This document shows, piece after piece, positions 1-8,783 of a stretch of 31,000 nucleotides of DNA; the first letter of the stretch is position 1, and each line of letters opens with the position of its first letter. The position numbers and the translations under genes were made by a program. The notes below the pieces were generated by a model. That model did not search any database. It was given only the letters and a program-made list of their open reading frames with translations, and was not told the DNA's origin. Source of the DNA: a virus; IMG/VR virus record IMGVR_UViG_3300023210_000142, positions 1 through 31,000 of that record. The stretch is one strand, 5' to 3'.

Positions 1-763
1 TATCACTTGATAATAGGAATTTCTTACCTCCAGTACCTTGTAACTTCTGTTCTACCTTTCTTTCAATAACTCGCTGCTCATCTTCGGTAGGTAAACCATT
101 ATTAAAGTTAACCATCATCGAAGGAGCGAATCCATTCTGTATATTTGTCAAGTGATAGGTTGCTATTTCCTCATCTATCTCAGCCCACTTTAATGAACCT
201 GCATAATCTACTGGAGAAAAGTAAAAGAAACCTGCAGCGTATGGTTTAATAACTAAGATTTGAGTTTCCTCACCTCTTGATCCATCAAACGCCTCTACTC
301 TTTTAGGTCTATATCTTTCTTTTCTAAACTCAGTCCAATTATCCGAGTAGTACCACGCCTTAATTTCTCCCTCCGTTGCCTTTTCAGGTCGTAGGTTTTG
401 CATTGGTATGTGCTTTGCCTTGAGTATTTCAGTCTTTCCTTTGTTCCAAACGATATTGAATGCAGCTTGACCTAGTAATTTTAAATCTCCTGCCACTCTA
501 CGCAAATCTTCTGCCTTAAATATGGTACGCATTTTAGCGAAGTCTAAAGGCTTTCTATTACTATCGGTAGCACTAAGACCTTCCCCGTAGATTTGATCCC
601 CTACGCTTGAGATAATAGCGTTATTAACCGCACTACCGTTGTACCTATCTATTAGGTATTGGAAGTAATTGTTATCTTCACCATAAGTAACCCAATCCTT
701 CGCAGGACTTTCAACTGCTTTAGGTGTAGTGTGTGAACTGAAATTTACTATTCTAAAACTCAT
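1..763 (-). CDS. Phage portal protein, N-terminal part (cut by window edge)
   Basis: Open frame from ATG at 763 to the window edge, 254 codons, beginning MSFRIVNFSS. It forms the N-terminal half of the portal, the dodecameric ring through which DNA enters the head. The start overlaps the stop of the upstream gene as ATGA. Translation through 133..8 gives the same peptide (NGFAPSMMVNFNNGLPTEDE and onward) as the portal C-terminal ORF at the right end, so this is one gene split by the window; joined, it would be about 575 aa. The last few codons (SSD) differ from the right-end copy (SFNDD). Family assignment rests on the overall portal-like sequence and on its place just before the connector. 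Confidence 0.8.
   Translation of the reverse strand, partial: MSFRIVNFSSHTTPKAVESPAKDWVTYGEDNNYFQYLIDRYNGSAVNNAIISSVGDQIYGEGLSATDSNRKPLDFAKMRTIFKAEDLRRVAGDLKLLGQAAFNIVWNKGKTEILKAKHIPMQNLRPEKATEGEIKAWYYSDNWTEFRKERYRPKRVEAFDGSRGEETQILVIKPYAAGFFYFSPVDYAGSLKWAEIDEEIATYHLTNIQNGFAPSMMVNFNNGLPTEDEQRVIERKVEQKLQGTGGKKFLLSSD
8..133. repeat. Left copy of 126-bp terminal direct repeat
   Basis: Identical base for base to 30875..31000. It lies inside the portal gene and keeps the reading frame, so it is the signature of a circular or circularly permuted genome, not a biological repeat within a gene. Bases 1..7 do not match the corresponding bases before 30875. Confidence 0.95.
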
Positions 764-1158
764 ACTTTTAAATATACATCGTTTGTCTTATCTGCTTCCT
801 CTTGCTTTATATAGGAAACCTCACTCGTACCACCTACCCAAGCCTTGCCAGTTTCTCGCAATCCGAGAACACTCGCATCTTCTATATCTATATTCGTTGA
901 GCTTGTTTGCTCGTACACATCATACTTATAAAAGCTCACATCTTGGGTAGTGTACTTAGGTTCTGCACCCGTATTAATGTTAAACGATAAGTCTATATAT
1001 CTCTCGTTCACCACACCCTTAGTAACTACCTTAGCTTCGCTCTTACGAGTTTGTAAGTTAGTTAATATAAGTAAGTAATAATTGTTTATTGCATCGCTTG
1101 AGTTTTCAAACAAGGATAGATAAACGGTATTACTCTGATTCGGTGTTAGCTTTAACAT
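760..1158 (-). CDS. Hypothetical structural-module protein, 132 aa
   Basis: Predicted mostly beta-rich protein (MLKLTPNQSNTVYLSLFENS...) just upstream of the portal and coupled to it through an ATGA overlap. It has no signal peptide or membrane span and no motif I recognise. Its position between the LamG/small-protein cluster and the portal suggests a small virion or head-fibre assembly protein, but that is inferred from context only. Confidence 0.7.
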   Translation of the reverse strand: MLKLTPNQSNTVYLSLFENSSDAINNYYLLILTNLQTRKSEAKVVTKGVVNERYIDLSFNINTGAEPKYTTQDVSFYKYDVYEQTSSTNIDIEDASVLGLRETGKAWVGGTSEVSYIKQEEADKTNDVYLKV

Positions 1159-1309
1159 TATCTTTTACTTTTACTTTGTGTTTTTTACCTAATGCTTTAG
1201 CGTATGCCTTAGCAGTCTTGTAATCTACTCTCTGCGTTTGCAACTGAGTAACATCATCTACCATATAAGTGATCAGGTAAACGCTCTCAAATGTGTTAAG
1301 GTATATCAT
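1130..1309 (-). CDS. Small basic hypothetical protein, 59 aa
   Basis: ATG at 1309, stop TAA at 1130..1132. The sequence MIYLNTFESVYLITYMVDDV is followed by a Lys-rich C-terminal half (AKALGKKHKVKVKDNVKAN). It overlaps the upstream gene by 14 nt and the downstream gene by 29 nt, the tight packing seen across this operon, and it fills what would otherwise be a gap in the late transcript. No known family recognised. Confidence 0.55.
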   Translation of the reverse strand: MIYLNTFESVYLITYMVDDVTQLQTQRVDYKTAKAYAKALGKKHKVKVKDNVKANTESE

Positions 1310-1652
1310 CTTGATGCTGATTAATTAAACTGATTGCTTCCTCGTTAGTTAGTAAAGCGTTAGAAGGATAGTTTAAACCACCCCCTAAAGCGATTAAGCA
1401 CGATACCTCACTCGATAACCAACTAGCATTTAATTCTAAAACAAAGTGCTTAGAACCGTTTATATCCAATTCTATTACCGCACCGAATTTACGCTTGTTA
1501 TCTTCACCTACTTCTGCAAAAGTTGTAGGTAGAATAGAAATTAATTCACCTTCCTCATCTCGTTCTATTCGAGAATATCTACCTTGTAACTCAGCAGGTA
1601 TATTTCCGTTGTAAGTTACCTCATCTAAACATATAAATACATTACCTATCAT
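1296..1652 (-). CDS. Hypothetical protein, 118 aa, virion-associated by context
   Basis: Soluble, acidic protein (MIGNVFICLDEVTYNGNIPA...) with a beta-rich middle and the segment ALGGGLNYPSNALLTNEEAI near the end. It overlaps the preceding 78-aa gene by 11 nt and sits in the run of small genes between the LamG protein and the portal. I do not recognise a family. A role in assembling or attaching the LamG fibre is possible but unproven. Confidence 0.65.
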   Translation of the reverse strand: MIGNVFICLDEVTYNGNIPAELQGRYSRIERDEEGELISILPTTFAEVGEDNKRKFGAVIELDINGSKHFVLELNASWLSSEVSCLIALGGGLNYPSNALLTNEEAISLINQHQDDIP

Positions 1653-1878
1653 CGCTTGAATTGTTAGATGATAATACTATCATAGTTAATACTGCTCGTA
1701 AATCTTCAGGAGTTATAGTGTTCTCCCCACCTTGAAACAAGTCCTCGATAGAATCTAGTAACTCAGCTCTAGTTCGTTTATCGCCTGAAACTACCGATAC
1801 CTTAGTATCTCTATTAGTTCCTACTAAGGATTTATATCCGTTTCTTAATGTAGAATCTTTATAATCTCTTTTTGCCAT
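1642..1878 (-). CDS. Hypothetical protein, 78 aa, downstream of LamG fibre
   Basis: Small charged protein: a basic N-terminus (MAKRDYKDSTLRNGYKSLVG), then a mostly helical acidic half (LLDSIEDLFQGGENTITPED). It begins 10 nt after the LamG gene ends and overlaps the next gene. Small proteins directly after a fibre gene are sometimes fibre-assembly factors or small head-fibre proteins; this is context only. Confidence 0.65.
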   Translation of the reverse strand: MAKRDYKDSTLRNGYKSLVGTNRDTKVSVVSGDKRTRAELLDSIEDLFQGGENTITPEDLRAVLTMIVLSSNNSSDDR

Positions 1879-1888
1879 TTCTATTTAT

Positions 1889-4069
1889 TTAAAATCCGTA
1901 ATCACTTGAGAAATCATCGCTAAATGAACTTCCTGTTTTATGTTTGTTTAACCCAGCTTTGTGGTTTTGCTCTACTTCGTCTGATGATAATGCTCTGTTG
2001 TAGATTCGTACATCGTCTATAAGTTCGCTATAATAGTTGCTTCCTTCGGCACTACCTATCTCTACATTTGTGTTTGAAGAATTTATTGCTCCAGTATTAG
2101 ATTCAGGTGTGCCACTCACAGAACTATCCACATAAATAGTCTGGTTAGAACCATTATACACACAAGTTATATGCTTCCAATCTGTACCCGTTATTGAACC
2201 ACTTTCTGCTATGTATGTTCCTAAACCATCAACTCTTATTTTAAATTTTAAACCATTTGTAGTCTTTTCTATTATGTATGACCTTAAAGAATTACTACCT
2301 CCCCATTTTGCTAATAAACCTTTACCATCTTCAGTATTCCATTTTACCCAACATTCTAAAGTAATTGTGCTAGTAACATCTAAATTATCAGCATCAGGCA
2401 CTTCAGCATAACCCGAACCATCTAAATTTAAACTATGCTCTCTAAGTCGAAGCGAGTTGCCTAGTATATCATAACCCTCGTTATTAGGTGCTTGTACCAA
2501 AGTAATCTCATCAGAGCCTACCGTAGACTTCGCCCAATCCATCATACCGAGTTGAGGTATAGTTGCTTGTGCTAAGACTGGAGTTGCTCCGTTGATTGTT
2601 CCTACCGAAACTTCTTTTACCGATATGTTGTCTAAAATAATTTCGCTACTTGCATAATTACGCAATGCTAAAGAATTGTAAGCCCCATCACTTTCTAAAA
2701 AATAAATTGCTTTATCTCCAGTGTTTAGTGTTTGGGCTATATACCCAACATTAGGTGAATACGCCTTTACATTTGCATTTGTTGCTGATATAACATCAAA
2801 TGTTAATCGGTAAATAGTTCCAACAACCCCATCTATATTTATTAATTGTAATGCATTAGCTGAACTTGAGCTTCCATCGTGAACTAACTGCTCATTAGAA
2901 ACTGACCACCCACCAACTGGCACATTCCAAGCTGAAGAACCATTACTAAAATCGCCATTAGAAACCTCCTCAGAGCCTAAAGCAACAGCACTATTATAAG
3001 CGTAATCACCATTACCCTCACTCAAGTGCCAATAGCCTTTTAAATTAGATAAAGCTATACTCGAAGCAGGGTTATCCGTTACAAGGTGCTGAGGATTGTT
3101 GTAGTCGAAGGTTACATCGTCTTGTGTCCAAGCGGTGTTGTACAATTGAAAGTCGGAAACAGTTGCAGCGACCATAAAGCTACTTGTATTATAACCAGCC
3201 ATCAATCTACTAAGCTCCAAATTCGTAGCTGTCGGAGTAATAGAATCTATAAATTCACCATCAATGTAAAGACTTATATCTGTTCCATCGCTAGTAAAGA
3301 TTAATCTTTTAGCAGCAGTAAAGTCAGATTTAAATACCTCGCAAGAAAACTCATCATAAGTACCGTATTCATCTCTATAAAATATATTTCCATCTACTCC
3401 ACCTCCATAATTTAAACCTATACTTTGTTGAGTTGTATGTCCGTATATCCAATCATAAGAGCCTCTAGTATAATCACTTATCCATATAGCAGTAGTCCAT
3501 ACCGTTCCGTTGCTATTTATATCAGAGCCGAAATCAACATAATCATTCACCCCATCAAAGCTAAGTGCCTTTCCAGTAAATAACTTCGCACTATTCGAGT
3601 TGCTCGATATATCAGGTGCGATTTGAGTTACTTCTTGTACATTAAGAGTTGTTATTGTAGCCGCTCCAGCACTTTTATTTTTTACATATATAGATGTTTG
3701 TGTCGCTGTAAAAGTAACTGTATCACTAAAAGCACCTGTTGCTCCACTATCGTAATATAATTCACCATCTATAGCATTTCTAACTTGAACACCTGACGCA
3801 TCTGTTGTACCTGCGATAGTTAATGAATAAGTCTTTCCAACCTCTACCAATGTTTTATATACACCACCATCAGGGTCTGAAGTGAAAGTGTTAGCAGTCT
3901 TTTCTGTTATGTCTATTTCATCCCACCCACTAAAGTCATAACCTTCAGCTAAGTCCTCCCCAAGAATCTCACTCTTAGAGAATGGTAGCCACATCTTTAG
4001 TCCGTTGCGAACTATACTTAACCCTCTACGAGCTAATGCACCTATTGTATTTTGTATGATATTAATCAT
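1889..4069 (-). CDS. Large LamG/concanavalin-like lectin protein, 726 aa (fibre or head-fibre candidate)
   Basis: Multi-domain beta-sandwich protein. After a short N-terminal segment (MINIIQNTIGALARRGLSIV) come a carbohydrate-binding-like module (about 45-155), a first LamG-type lectin domain (about 165-325, ALSFDGVNDYVDFG ... DFQLYNTAWTQDDV), a second CBM-like module (about 365-490, VSNGDFSNGSSAWNVP ... IILDNISVKEV) and a second LamG domain (about 545-710, LNLDGSGYAEVPDADNLDV ... DDVRIYNRALSSDEV). LamG modules bind glycans, so host-surface adsorption is likely. The gene lies with head genes, not with the tail tip, which leaves open whether it is a tail fibre or a capsid-attached fibre. Confidence 0.8.
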   Translation of the reverse strand: MINIIQNTIGALARRGLSIVRNGLKMWLPFSKSEILGEDLAEGYDFSGWDEIDITEKTANTFTSDPDGGVYKTLVEVGKTYSLTIAGTTDASGVQVRNAIDGELYYDSGATGAFSDTVTFTATQTSIYVKNKSAGAATITTLNVQEVTQIAPDISSNSNSAKLFTGKALSFDGVNDYVDFGSDINSNGTVWTTAIWISDYTRGSYDWIYGHTTQQSIGLNYGGGVDGNIFYRDEYGTYDEFSCEVFKSDFTAAKRLIFTSDGTDISLYIDGEFIDSITPTATNLELSRLMAGYNTSSFMVAATVSDFQLYNTAWTQDDVTFDYNNPQHLVTDNPASSIALSNLKGYWHLSEGNGDYAYNSAVALGSEEVSNGDFSNGSSAWNVPVGGWSVSNEQLVHDGSSSSANALQLINIDGVVGTIYRLTFDVISATNANVKAYSPNVGYIAQTLNTGDKAIYFLESDGAYNSLALRNYASSEIILDNISVKEVSVGTINGATPVLAQATIPQLGMMDWAKSTVGSDEITLVQAPNNEGYDILGNSLRLREHSLNLDGSGYAEVPDADNLDVTSTITLECWVKWNTEDGKGLLAKWGGSNSLRSYIIEKTTNGLKFKIRVDGLGTYIAESGSITGTDWKHITCVYNGSNQTIYVDSSVSGTPESNTGAINSSNTNVEIGSAEGSNYYSELIDDVRIYNRALSSDEVEQNHKAGLNKHKTGSSFSDDFSSDYGF

Positions 4070-4073
4070 ACTA

Positions 4074-4331
4074 CTAAAATAAGGCTACTATATCCGCTGC
4101 AGTTGTATTTGTCGCCTTCACCCTCGTTACTTGAATAGGTAAGAATGATCCATCTGCTATATTTTTAAGTACCAAAGTAGAACCACCCAAAGTAATTACC
4201 TCTACATTTCCACCAGTACCCACAAATAAGGTAGCAGGTGTATTCGCAGTTGCTCCTACAATATCGGTTACATCGCTCGGAGTTACGATTACTCCAGTTA
4301 TCCCTTGTCTTACTATTAAATTCGTTGGCAT
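4074..4331 (-). CDS. Small beta-rich structural protein, 85 aa (head-decoration-like)
   Basis: Short protein of the type common in marine phages: a GVIVTPSDVTDI start, a glycine-rich GTGGNVEVITLGGSTL core and an end of FLPIQVTRVKATNTTAADIV. The family is usually found among head genes and is thought to be a small capsid or decoration component; that assignment is from memory of similar sequences. It has its own promoter-like element and follows a terminator, so it may be transcribed separately and strongly. It ends 4 nt before the LamG gene begins. Confidence 0.65.
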   Translation of the reverse strand: MPTNLIVRQGITGVIVTPSDVTDIVGATANTPATLFVGTGGNVEVITLGGSTLVLKNIADGSFLPIQVTRVKATNTTAADIVALF

Positions 4332-4348
4332 TTCTTTGTGTTTAAGTT

Positions 4349-4379
4349 ATATATATAAATAGGAAATTAGTGCTTTTGT
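4349..4379 (-). promoter_or_regulatory. Bipartite late-promoter-like element, copy 1
   Basis: On the minus strand reads ACAAAA (4379..4374), 11 nt, then CTATTTATATATAT (4362..4349). The arrangement and spacing match the copies at 6585..6615, 15583..15613 and 19900..19930. It sits between a terminator and the 85-aa gene, which is where a promoter is needed. Confidence 0.6.
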
Positions 4380-4383
4380 TTTA

Positions 4384-4411
4384 AAACAAAAAAACCCCCC
4401 AATTTGGGAGG
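4384..4411 (-). terminator. Intrinsic terminator after the capsid operon
   Basis: Minus-strand RNA forms CCUCCC-loop-GGGGGG (6 bp with one U-G) followed by seven U and a further U run. It lies just downstream of the gene ending at 4434 and just upstream of the next promoter-like element. Confidence 0.85.
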
Positions 4412-4433
4412 TTCTAATATATCAATTATAGTA

Positions 4434-5012
4434 TTACGAAGTAACTATCGAAGGTCTATTTGCAACAGTCGTAAGACCACCGAAGATAGTATCTGCTACT
4501 ACTGCACTAGGTACAACAGATAAAGCAGCTCTCTGCTCTCTACCTACTAAAGCAAGTGTATAACCACTCATATCGCCAAAGGCTTTACCTCTACCGATGT
4601 TTCCACCCGTAACCGTTACACCATTATAAGCACCTGCAAGGTATAAATCACCAAAACCAGTATCTTCGTTAATATTGTTATCCTCTACGAAGATTTGGAA
4701 TCTTCCTTGAGCCAAAACTTTTAAGTTTTTTAAAGCATCCTTAGATAAATTAGGCAGCATTAAGTTCAATGTTTGCTCGTAAAATACCGTTCCGTTTTCC
4801 TCTGATACTGTAATAGCCTCATCGAAATCTGATCCTTGTGGATTTAACTCGTATTTGTACGCTGAACTTGTTTCTCCTAAATCATCTAACTCGCCATCCA
4901 CATCAATAGTATAAGCACCCATATCGTTATGATTCACGAAGTATATATTTCTAATACCTCCGATGCTCTCACGACATTCTAATGCTCTACCATTTGCTAG
5001 TAAACAAGCCAT
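4434..5012 (-). CDS. Structural protein, 192 aa, probable major tail (tube) protein
   Basis: Begins MACLLANGRALECRESIGGI, followed by beta-rich sequence with an NGTVFYEQTLNLMLPNLSKD segment and a glycine-rich C-terminal half. The pattern resembles tail-tube proteins of flavobacterial siphophages, in which an immunoglobulin or beta-barrel tube subunit is about this size. It is the last gene before a strong terminator and lies directly after the major capsid gene, consistent with high expression. It could instead be another abundant head protein. Confidence 0.6.
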   Translation of the reverse strand: MACLLANGRALECRESIGGIRNIYFVNHNDMGAYTIDVDGELDDLGETSSAYKYELNPQGSDFDEAITVSEENGTVFYEQTLNLMLPNLSKDALKNLKVLAQGRFQIFVEDNNINEDTGFGDLYLAGAYNGVTVTGGNIGRGKAFGDMSGYTLALVGREQRAALSVVPSAVVADTIFGGLTTVANRPSIVTS

Positions 5013-5067
5013 ATTATTTAAGTATTTAAAAAGTAGAGGCTTTTACACCCCTACTCTATGTTATTAA

Positions 5068-5967
5068 TTATGCGTAGTAAACGATGTCAGAACCGTTAGC
5101 GTAACCTACACCTGCATTCCACTTCATTACTAAACGTACATTGTCAGAACCATCGTTCTCAGTCATGTCGATAACCTTAACCTCTGCCATGTCTGAAGCT
5201 AAGTCAGTTGCAAAGAATAAGTTAGATTTACGTGCTGCAACCATTTTATCAGCACCCATACCCGGAGCTAATACAATTTTAGTACCCTCGAAGTTAGCCT
5301 CAGTTACACCTGCATGATATTGATCTAAGTAACCTAATGCACCTTGTGCTGATACATAATGCTTCATTACACCAGTACCTACATAGATAGCTAAATCTTC
5401 TTGTCCGTAGTTAGCGTCTAAGATAGCATCTCTTACTTTTCCTAACTCACCAATTACATTTCCTGCAGTAATTGTAGTACCAGCTACATCTACTACTGCT
5501 CCATCTGCTGCTAATAGTACTTGGAATCCATCGAATTGACCACTTGTTCCAGTATCACCTGCCCAAATAGATTTTTCTACTTGTTGCCCTACCAATGCAC
5601 CTGCGTGTCCGATAATGTACTCTTGGAAGTTAGCTGGTAATGTACCATCTACACCTGCTCTCATAGAAGCACCTGCATAAGTTGCTAACCAGTCTTTTTT
5701 ACAAAGCTCTTTTTGAAGTTTGAAGTTTTCAGGTGTAAGTGCTTTCTCTACGTAAGAAACCGCTGAACCATCTGCAAAATCACAAGTAGCATCTGCTACT
5801 GAATCATCTGCAAAATCAAAAGACTTTAAATTTACTTTAAATGTTACATTAGGTAAAACCGTAATATTACCCTTTGCTAATGTTTCACCACTTAATAGTG
5901 ATGCTGAAATAAAACCTGCAGCCTCTTCGCCTGCATATAGTTTTGTGAACGGACTTGGTGTTGCCAT
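5068..5967 (-). CDS. Major capsid protein (HK97-fold type), 299 aa
   Basis: Protein of a length usual for HK97-like capsid subunits. A short N-terminal arm is followed by a long soluble core with LTPENFKLQKELCKKDWLAT, a central Ala/Gly-rich helix (YIIGHAGALVGQQVEKSIWAG), and a C-terminal part with VRLVMKWNAGVGYANGSDIV. The order protease, scaffold, capsid upstream of it is the classical head module, which is the main support. No long cleavable delta domain is present; a separate scaffold gene precedes it. Confidence 0.85.
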   Translation of the reverse strand: MATPSPFTKLYAGEEAAGFISASLLSGETLAKGNITVLPNVTFKVNLKSFDFADDSVADATCDFADGSAVSYVEKALTPENFKLQKELCKKDWLATYAGASMRAGVDGTLPANFQEYIIGHAGALVGQQVEKSIWAGDTGTSGQFDGFQVLLAADGAVVDVAGTTITAGNVIGELGKVRDAILDANYGQEDLAIYVGTGVMKHYVSAQGALGYLDQYHAGVTEANFEGTKIVLAPGMGADKMVAARKSNLFFATDLASDMAEVKVIDMTENDGSDNVRLVMKWNAGVGYANGSDIVYYA

Positions 5968-5973
5968 AATCTT

Positions 5974-6579
5974 TTATTTATTTTTATTAATGTTATACTG
6001 CACCTTTTGAATAGAACTTAGCTTGCTAAATTCCATAGGTGTTAATTCTACCTTGTTAAAATTACCTTCAGGACTTGGCTTAATCTCTTCGCCTACTTTC
6101 TCGAACTCTTCTACTTTAGTTTCCAGTTCTTTTGCTTCTACCTTTACTGATGAATACTCTTCTTTTAAAGTATTAAATTCAGTTTTGATAGCTTCAAATT
6201 CTTGAACCAAGTTTTCAAGCACTCCGATAGCCTCAACTAAAGCAGTTTTAGAATTGTCAGCCTCTTGCATTTCTTCTTCTGCAGGTGCTTCCTCTTCTTT
6301 TTCAGCTTCTTTAAGCTCAGCGATAATACCTTCTTCTGCTACGATCAACAATGAACCATCAGCTAAAGCATATTCTCCAATTGGTAAAGGTTGCTTTTCT
6401 TCTTCTACTATAATAAAGACTGCAGCACCAACTTCTAAAGCATCAGCACTTACAATAGTACCATCTTCTAGAGCGATGTCCTCAAACTTCATTTGTTCGG
6501 TAGCTTCTGAAAGCTCCTCTTTAGTTGCCTGCTCCATTCCGAGCAAGACTTTAATCTTGTTTAATGTTTCCATCTTCAT
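5974..6579 (-). CDS. Capsid scaffolding protein, 201 aa
   Basis: Strongly acidic protein. An N-terminal globular part (about 1-90) is followed by a Glu/Ala-rich linker (EAEKEEEAPAEEEMQEADN, about 91-110), a long coiled coil (about 112-165) and a basic C-terminus likely to contact the capsid subunit. It sits between the maturation protease and the capsid gene, the canonical place. The start could be ATG at 6579 or the ATG two codons later. The N-terminal DGTIVSADALEVGAAVFII portion is unusual for a pure scaffold and may be a small beta domain. Confidence 0.75.
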   Translation of the reverse strand: MKMETLNKIKVLLGMEQATKEELSEATEQMKFEDIALEDGTIVSADALEVGAAVFIIVEEEKQPLPIGEYALADGSLLIVAEEGIIAELKEAEKEEEAPAEEEMQEADNSKTALVEAIGVLENLVQEFEAIKTEFNTLKEEYSSVKVEAKELETKVEEFEKVGEEIKPSPEGNFNKVELTPMEFSKLSSIQKVQYNINKNK

Positions 6580-6584
6580 AGTTT

Positions 6585-6615
6585 ATATGTATAAATAGAT
6601 TATTACTTATTTTGT
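6585..6615 (-). promoter_or_regulatory. Bipartite late-promoter-like element, copy 2
   Basis: On the minus strand ACAAAA (6615..6610), 11 nt, CTATTTATACATAT (6598..6585), with the same spacing as copies 1 and 3. It overlaps the end of the protease gene and lies 6 nt before the scaffold start, so it would drive scaffold, capsid and tail-tube-like genes. Confidence 0.6.
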
Positions 6616-7191
6616 TTTAAATTCAGCCTCTCTAATGATTTGTCTGATAGCTTCTAAGCTATTCTCCTCACTCATCTCTACCGTTGCCTCTCCAAAGTTA
6701 CCCTCTACCGAGAAACCTTTTACTACGCCCTCTTTAATATAGTTCTGCCATACATCCTCGTTGTCTATTTTCATACAAGCAACCCAAGTACCTACGGGAT
6801 ATTCCAATCCAAAGGCTTGAGTCTTATCTTTTTGGCTATCTGATACTATCCAAGTTTCAATTGTTGTAATCCCTTGAACCGTTCTCGCATGGTCTAAGGT
6901 TGTAGATTGGTGTTTAGACTGCTGCATATATCTTTGAGCGATTTCCTTTACCGTATCTTTAGAGAACCAACACTTATATTTCTCTCCTTTGTTATCAACT
7001 CGCATAATTTCCATGTCAGGAATCATAACTGCACCCATCACTACACGCTCATCAGTATCTACCGTTGCGAATTGTTCTTTATGCTTTGAGAAGTACATAA
7101 ACTCCTCTTCTATTGCAGGGCTATCTACCAAGCTAATTGCGTAAACTCCGAAATCTTCATTCTCGTTTATTACAAATTCTACTACTTTCAT
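6607..7191 (-). CDS. Prohead maturation protease, XkdF/peptidase S78_2-like, 194 aa
   Basis: Begins with the typical VYAISLVDSPAIEEEFMYFS segment. The likely catalytic histidine is in TTLDHAR (His101), followed by GITTIETWIVSDS, and the likely nucleophile is in VVKGFSVEGNF (Ser161). This is the pattern of XkdF-like serine proteases that trim scaffold and capsid during head maturation. It is followed by scaffold and capsid genes. The start codon overlaps the tape-measure stop as TAATG. Confidence 0.8.
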   Translation of the reverse strand: MKVVEFVINENEDFGVYAISLVDSPAIEEEFMYFSKHKEQFATVDTDERVVMGAVMIPDMEIMRVDNKGEKYKCWFSKDTVKEIAQRYMQQSKHQSTTLDHARTVQGITTIETWIVSDSQKDKTQAFGLEYPVGTWVACMKIDNEDVWQNYIKEGVVKGFSVEGNFGEATVEMSEENSLEAIRQIIREAEFKTK

Positions 7192-8783
7192 TATAATGTT
7201 CTTTGATTGTTAATATAAGATTGAGCCTCTTGGCTATCTGTTACATTCTGACCTATTACAAAGGCTTCTACTGGTTGGTTTGCTTGACCGTTGATACTAT
7301 CTACCACATCACCTAAACCCGTTGCTGCAGGAATAGAGGCAGCAATATTACCACCTACTGAACCTACACCTGAAGGAACAGAACCACCGCCACCATCACC
7401 TACATCTGTGCTTAATATAGTTTTCACATTAGCTAAACCCGTAGCGATAATAGCTGCGGCATTAATATAACCAATAGGAGTACCTGCCCCAGCAGCTAGG
7501 GCTTTGGTTGCACCTAAATAAGTAGAGATTGTTGCTTCTGCAACTGCTAAACCTTTACTATCTCCTGCTAACTTGCCAAGTGAACCTGCTAAGCTACCAA
7601 CGGCTGCTAAAGTTTCATTATTAGTATCAATAGTTGCTTGAACCTTTGCCTTATCTAAAGCCTTTTCCTTTTCCGCTTGTTCTGTTAATACACCTAAAGT
7701 CTTTTGTGCAAAAAACTCTCTAACGCTAGCTTTCTGTTCTTCTGTTGCATTTAATCTTTCAAGCTCGGCTAACTGCTTTTGCTTTTCAGTTTCAATAGCC
7801 TCTAACTCTGTTTCCTCTCTTTTAAGTTTGAATTTATCTGTGATAGCATCTATTGATGTTTCTCTTTGTTCTTCTAATTTTAATTTTTCTTCATTTGCCC
7901 TACGCTCATCTTCTATCGCTTTAAGTCTTGCCGCCTCTTCTTTTGCTCTTCTACCTTCTGATATTGCATTTAGTTTATTATTAAATGCTCTAGCCATATC
8001 AACTCTTTGTGCATCGCTCTCCGCAATTTTAACTTGTAAATCTGCAATCTCTTGTAAATCTTCAGCACTCGAATCGCCTTGAGCATCTAACTCTTGTAAG
8101 ATAGCAAGTTTTTCTTTTAATAAGTTTTGCTCATTGTCAGCGTTCTCATTAAGTAAGTCTTGAGCTTTCTGTGCTGCATCAATTCTATCTTGCTCACTTT
8201 TTGTAATATCATCTACAATAGCATCTAACTTCTTAACCTCAAGTAAATTCTCTGCTCTTGCTACTGCTAAATCTCTTTCGGCATCTGCAATGTCTTGCAA
8301 CCTCTCCGTAAGTTTAAAGGCTTTAGCGCTTTCTTTTAATATCTCATCACCTATTCCACTAACAGAATCTTTAATGGCTTCTAGTCCACCGCTAAAATCA
8401 CCCTTAAAAAAGGCAAGCACACCCTTTCCGAACCCTATAATTCTATCAGTTAATACTGTAACCGTAGCACCTAGACCTGCCATGATCGCATCTAACTTCT
8501 CACTTCCCTCTTTTGATTTTGAAAAGTAAGTTATAAGAGTACCGAAGGCAATAACCAAGACACCTATACCAGTAGAAATTATTGCACCCTTTAAAGTTTT
8601 AAAAGATTTAACCGCTTTACCTACACCACCCTTTAATGATTTGAACGATGTCTTTAGCCTATTAGTTTGGTCTGCAAATAACCCTTGTTCCTCTTTAGCA
8701 TCTTTTATACCTTCAGTTGTTTTCTTTATCTCTTCACTTGCCTTATCATTGGCAACTAAATCGAGCCTTACTTCTTGAGCCAT
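7191..8783 (-). CDS. Tail tape measure protein, short form, 530 aa
   Basis: N-terminal MAQEVRLDLVANDKASEEIK matches the usual start of tape measure proteins. It is followed by a hydrophobic stretch (about 67-87, AIISTGIGVLVIAFGTLITY), a very long Glu/Lys/Ala coiled coil (about 160-385) and an Ala/Gly-rich hydrophobic end (about 395-460). The protein fixes tail length and lines the tube. At 530 aa it predicts a short tail, roughly 75-80 nm by the usual 0.15 nm per residue rule. It lies at the end of the tail module. Confidence 0.85.
   Translation of the reverse strand: MAQEVRLDLVANDKASEEIKKTTEGIKDAKEEQGLFADQTNRLKTSFKSLKGGVGKAVKSFKTLKGAIISTGIGVLVIAFGTLITYFSKSKEGSEKLDAIMAGLGATVTVLTDRIIGFGKGVLAFFKGDFSGGLEAIKDSVSGIGDEILKESAKAFKLTERLQDIADAERDLAVARAENLLEVKKLDAIVDDITKSEQDRIDAAQKAQDLLNENADNEQNLLKEKLAILQELDAQGDSSAEDLQEIADLQVKIAESDAQRVDMARAFNNKLNAISEGRRAKEEAARLKAIEDERRANEEKLKLEEQRETSIDAITDKFKLKREETELEAIETEKQKQLAELERLNATEEQKASVREFFAQKTLGVLTEQAEKEKALDKAKVQATIDTNNETLAAVGSLAGSLGKLAGDSKGLAVAEATISTYLGATKALAAGAGTPIGYINAAAIIATGLANVKTILSTDVGDGGGGSVPSGVGSVGGNIAASIPAATGLGDVVDSINGQANQPVEAFVIGQNVTDSQEAQSYINNQRTL

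Noticed and set aside
6254-6598. Plus-strand ORF of 114 aa, Ser-rich
   Set aside because: It is antisense to the scaffold gene; its Ser/Ala bias is the mirror of the Glu/Ala-rich coiled coil codons. All other plus-strand ORFs in the window are shadows of the same kind.
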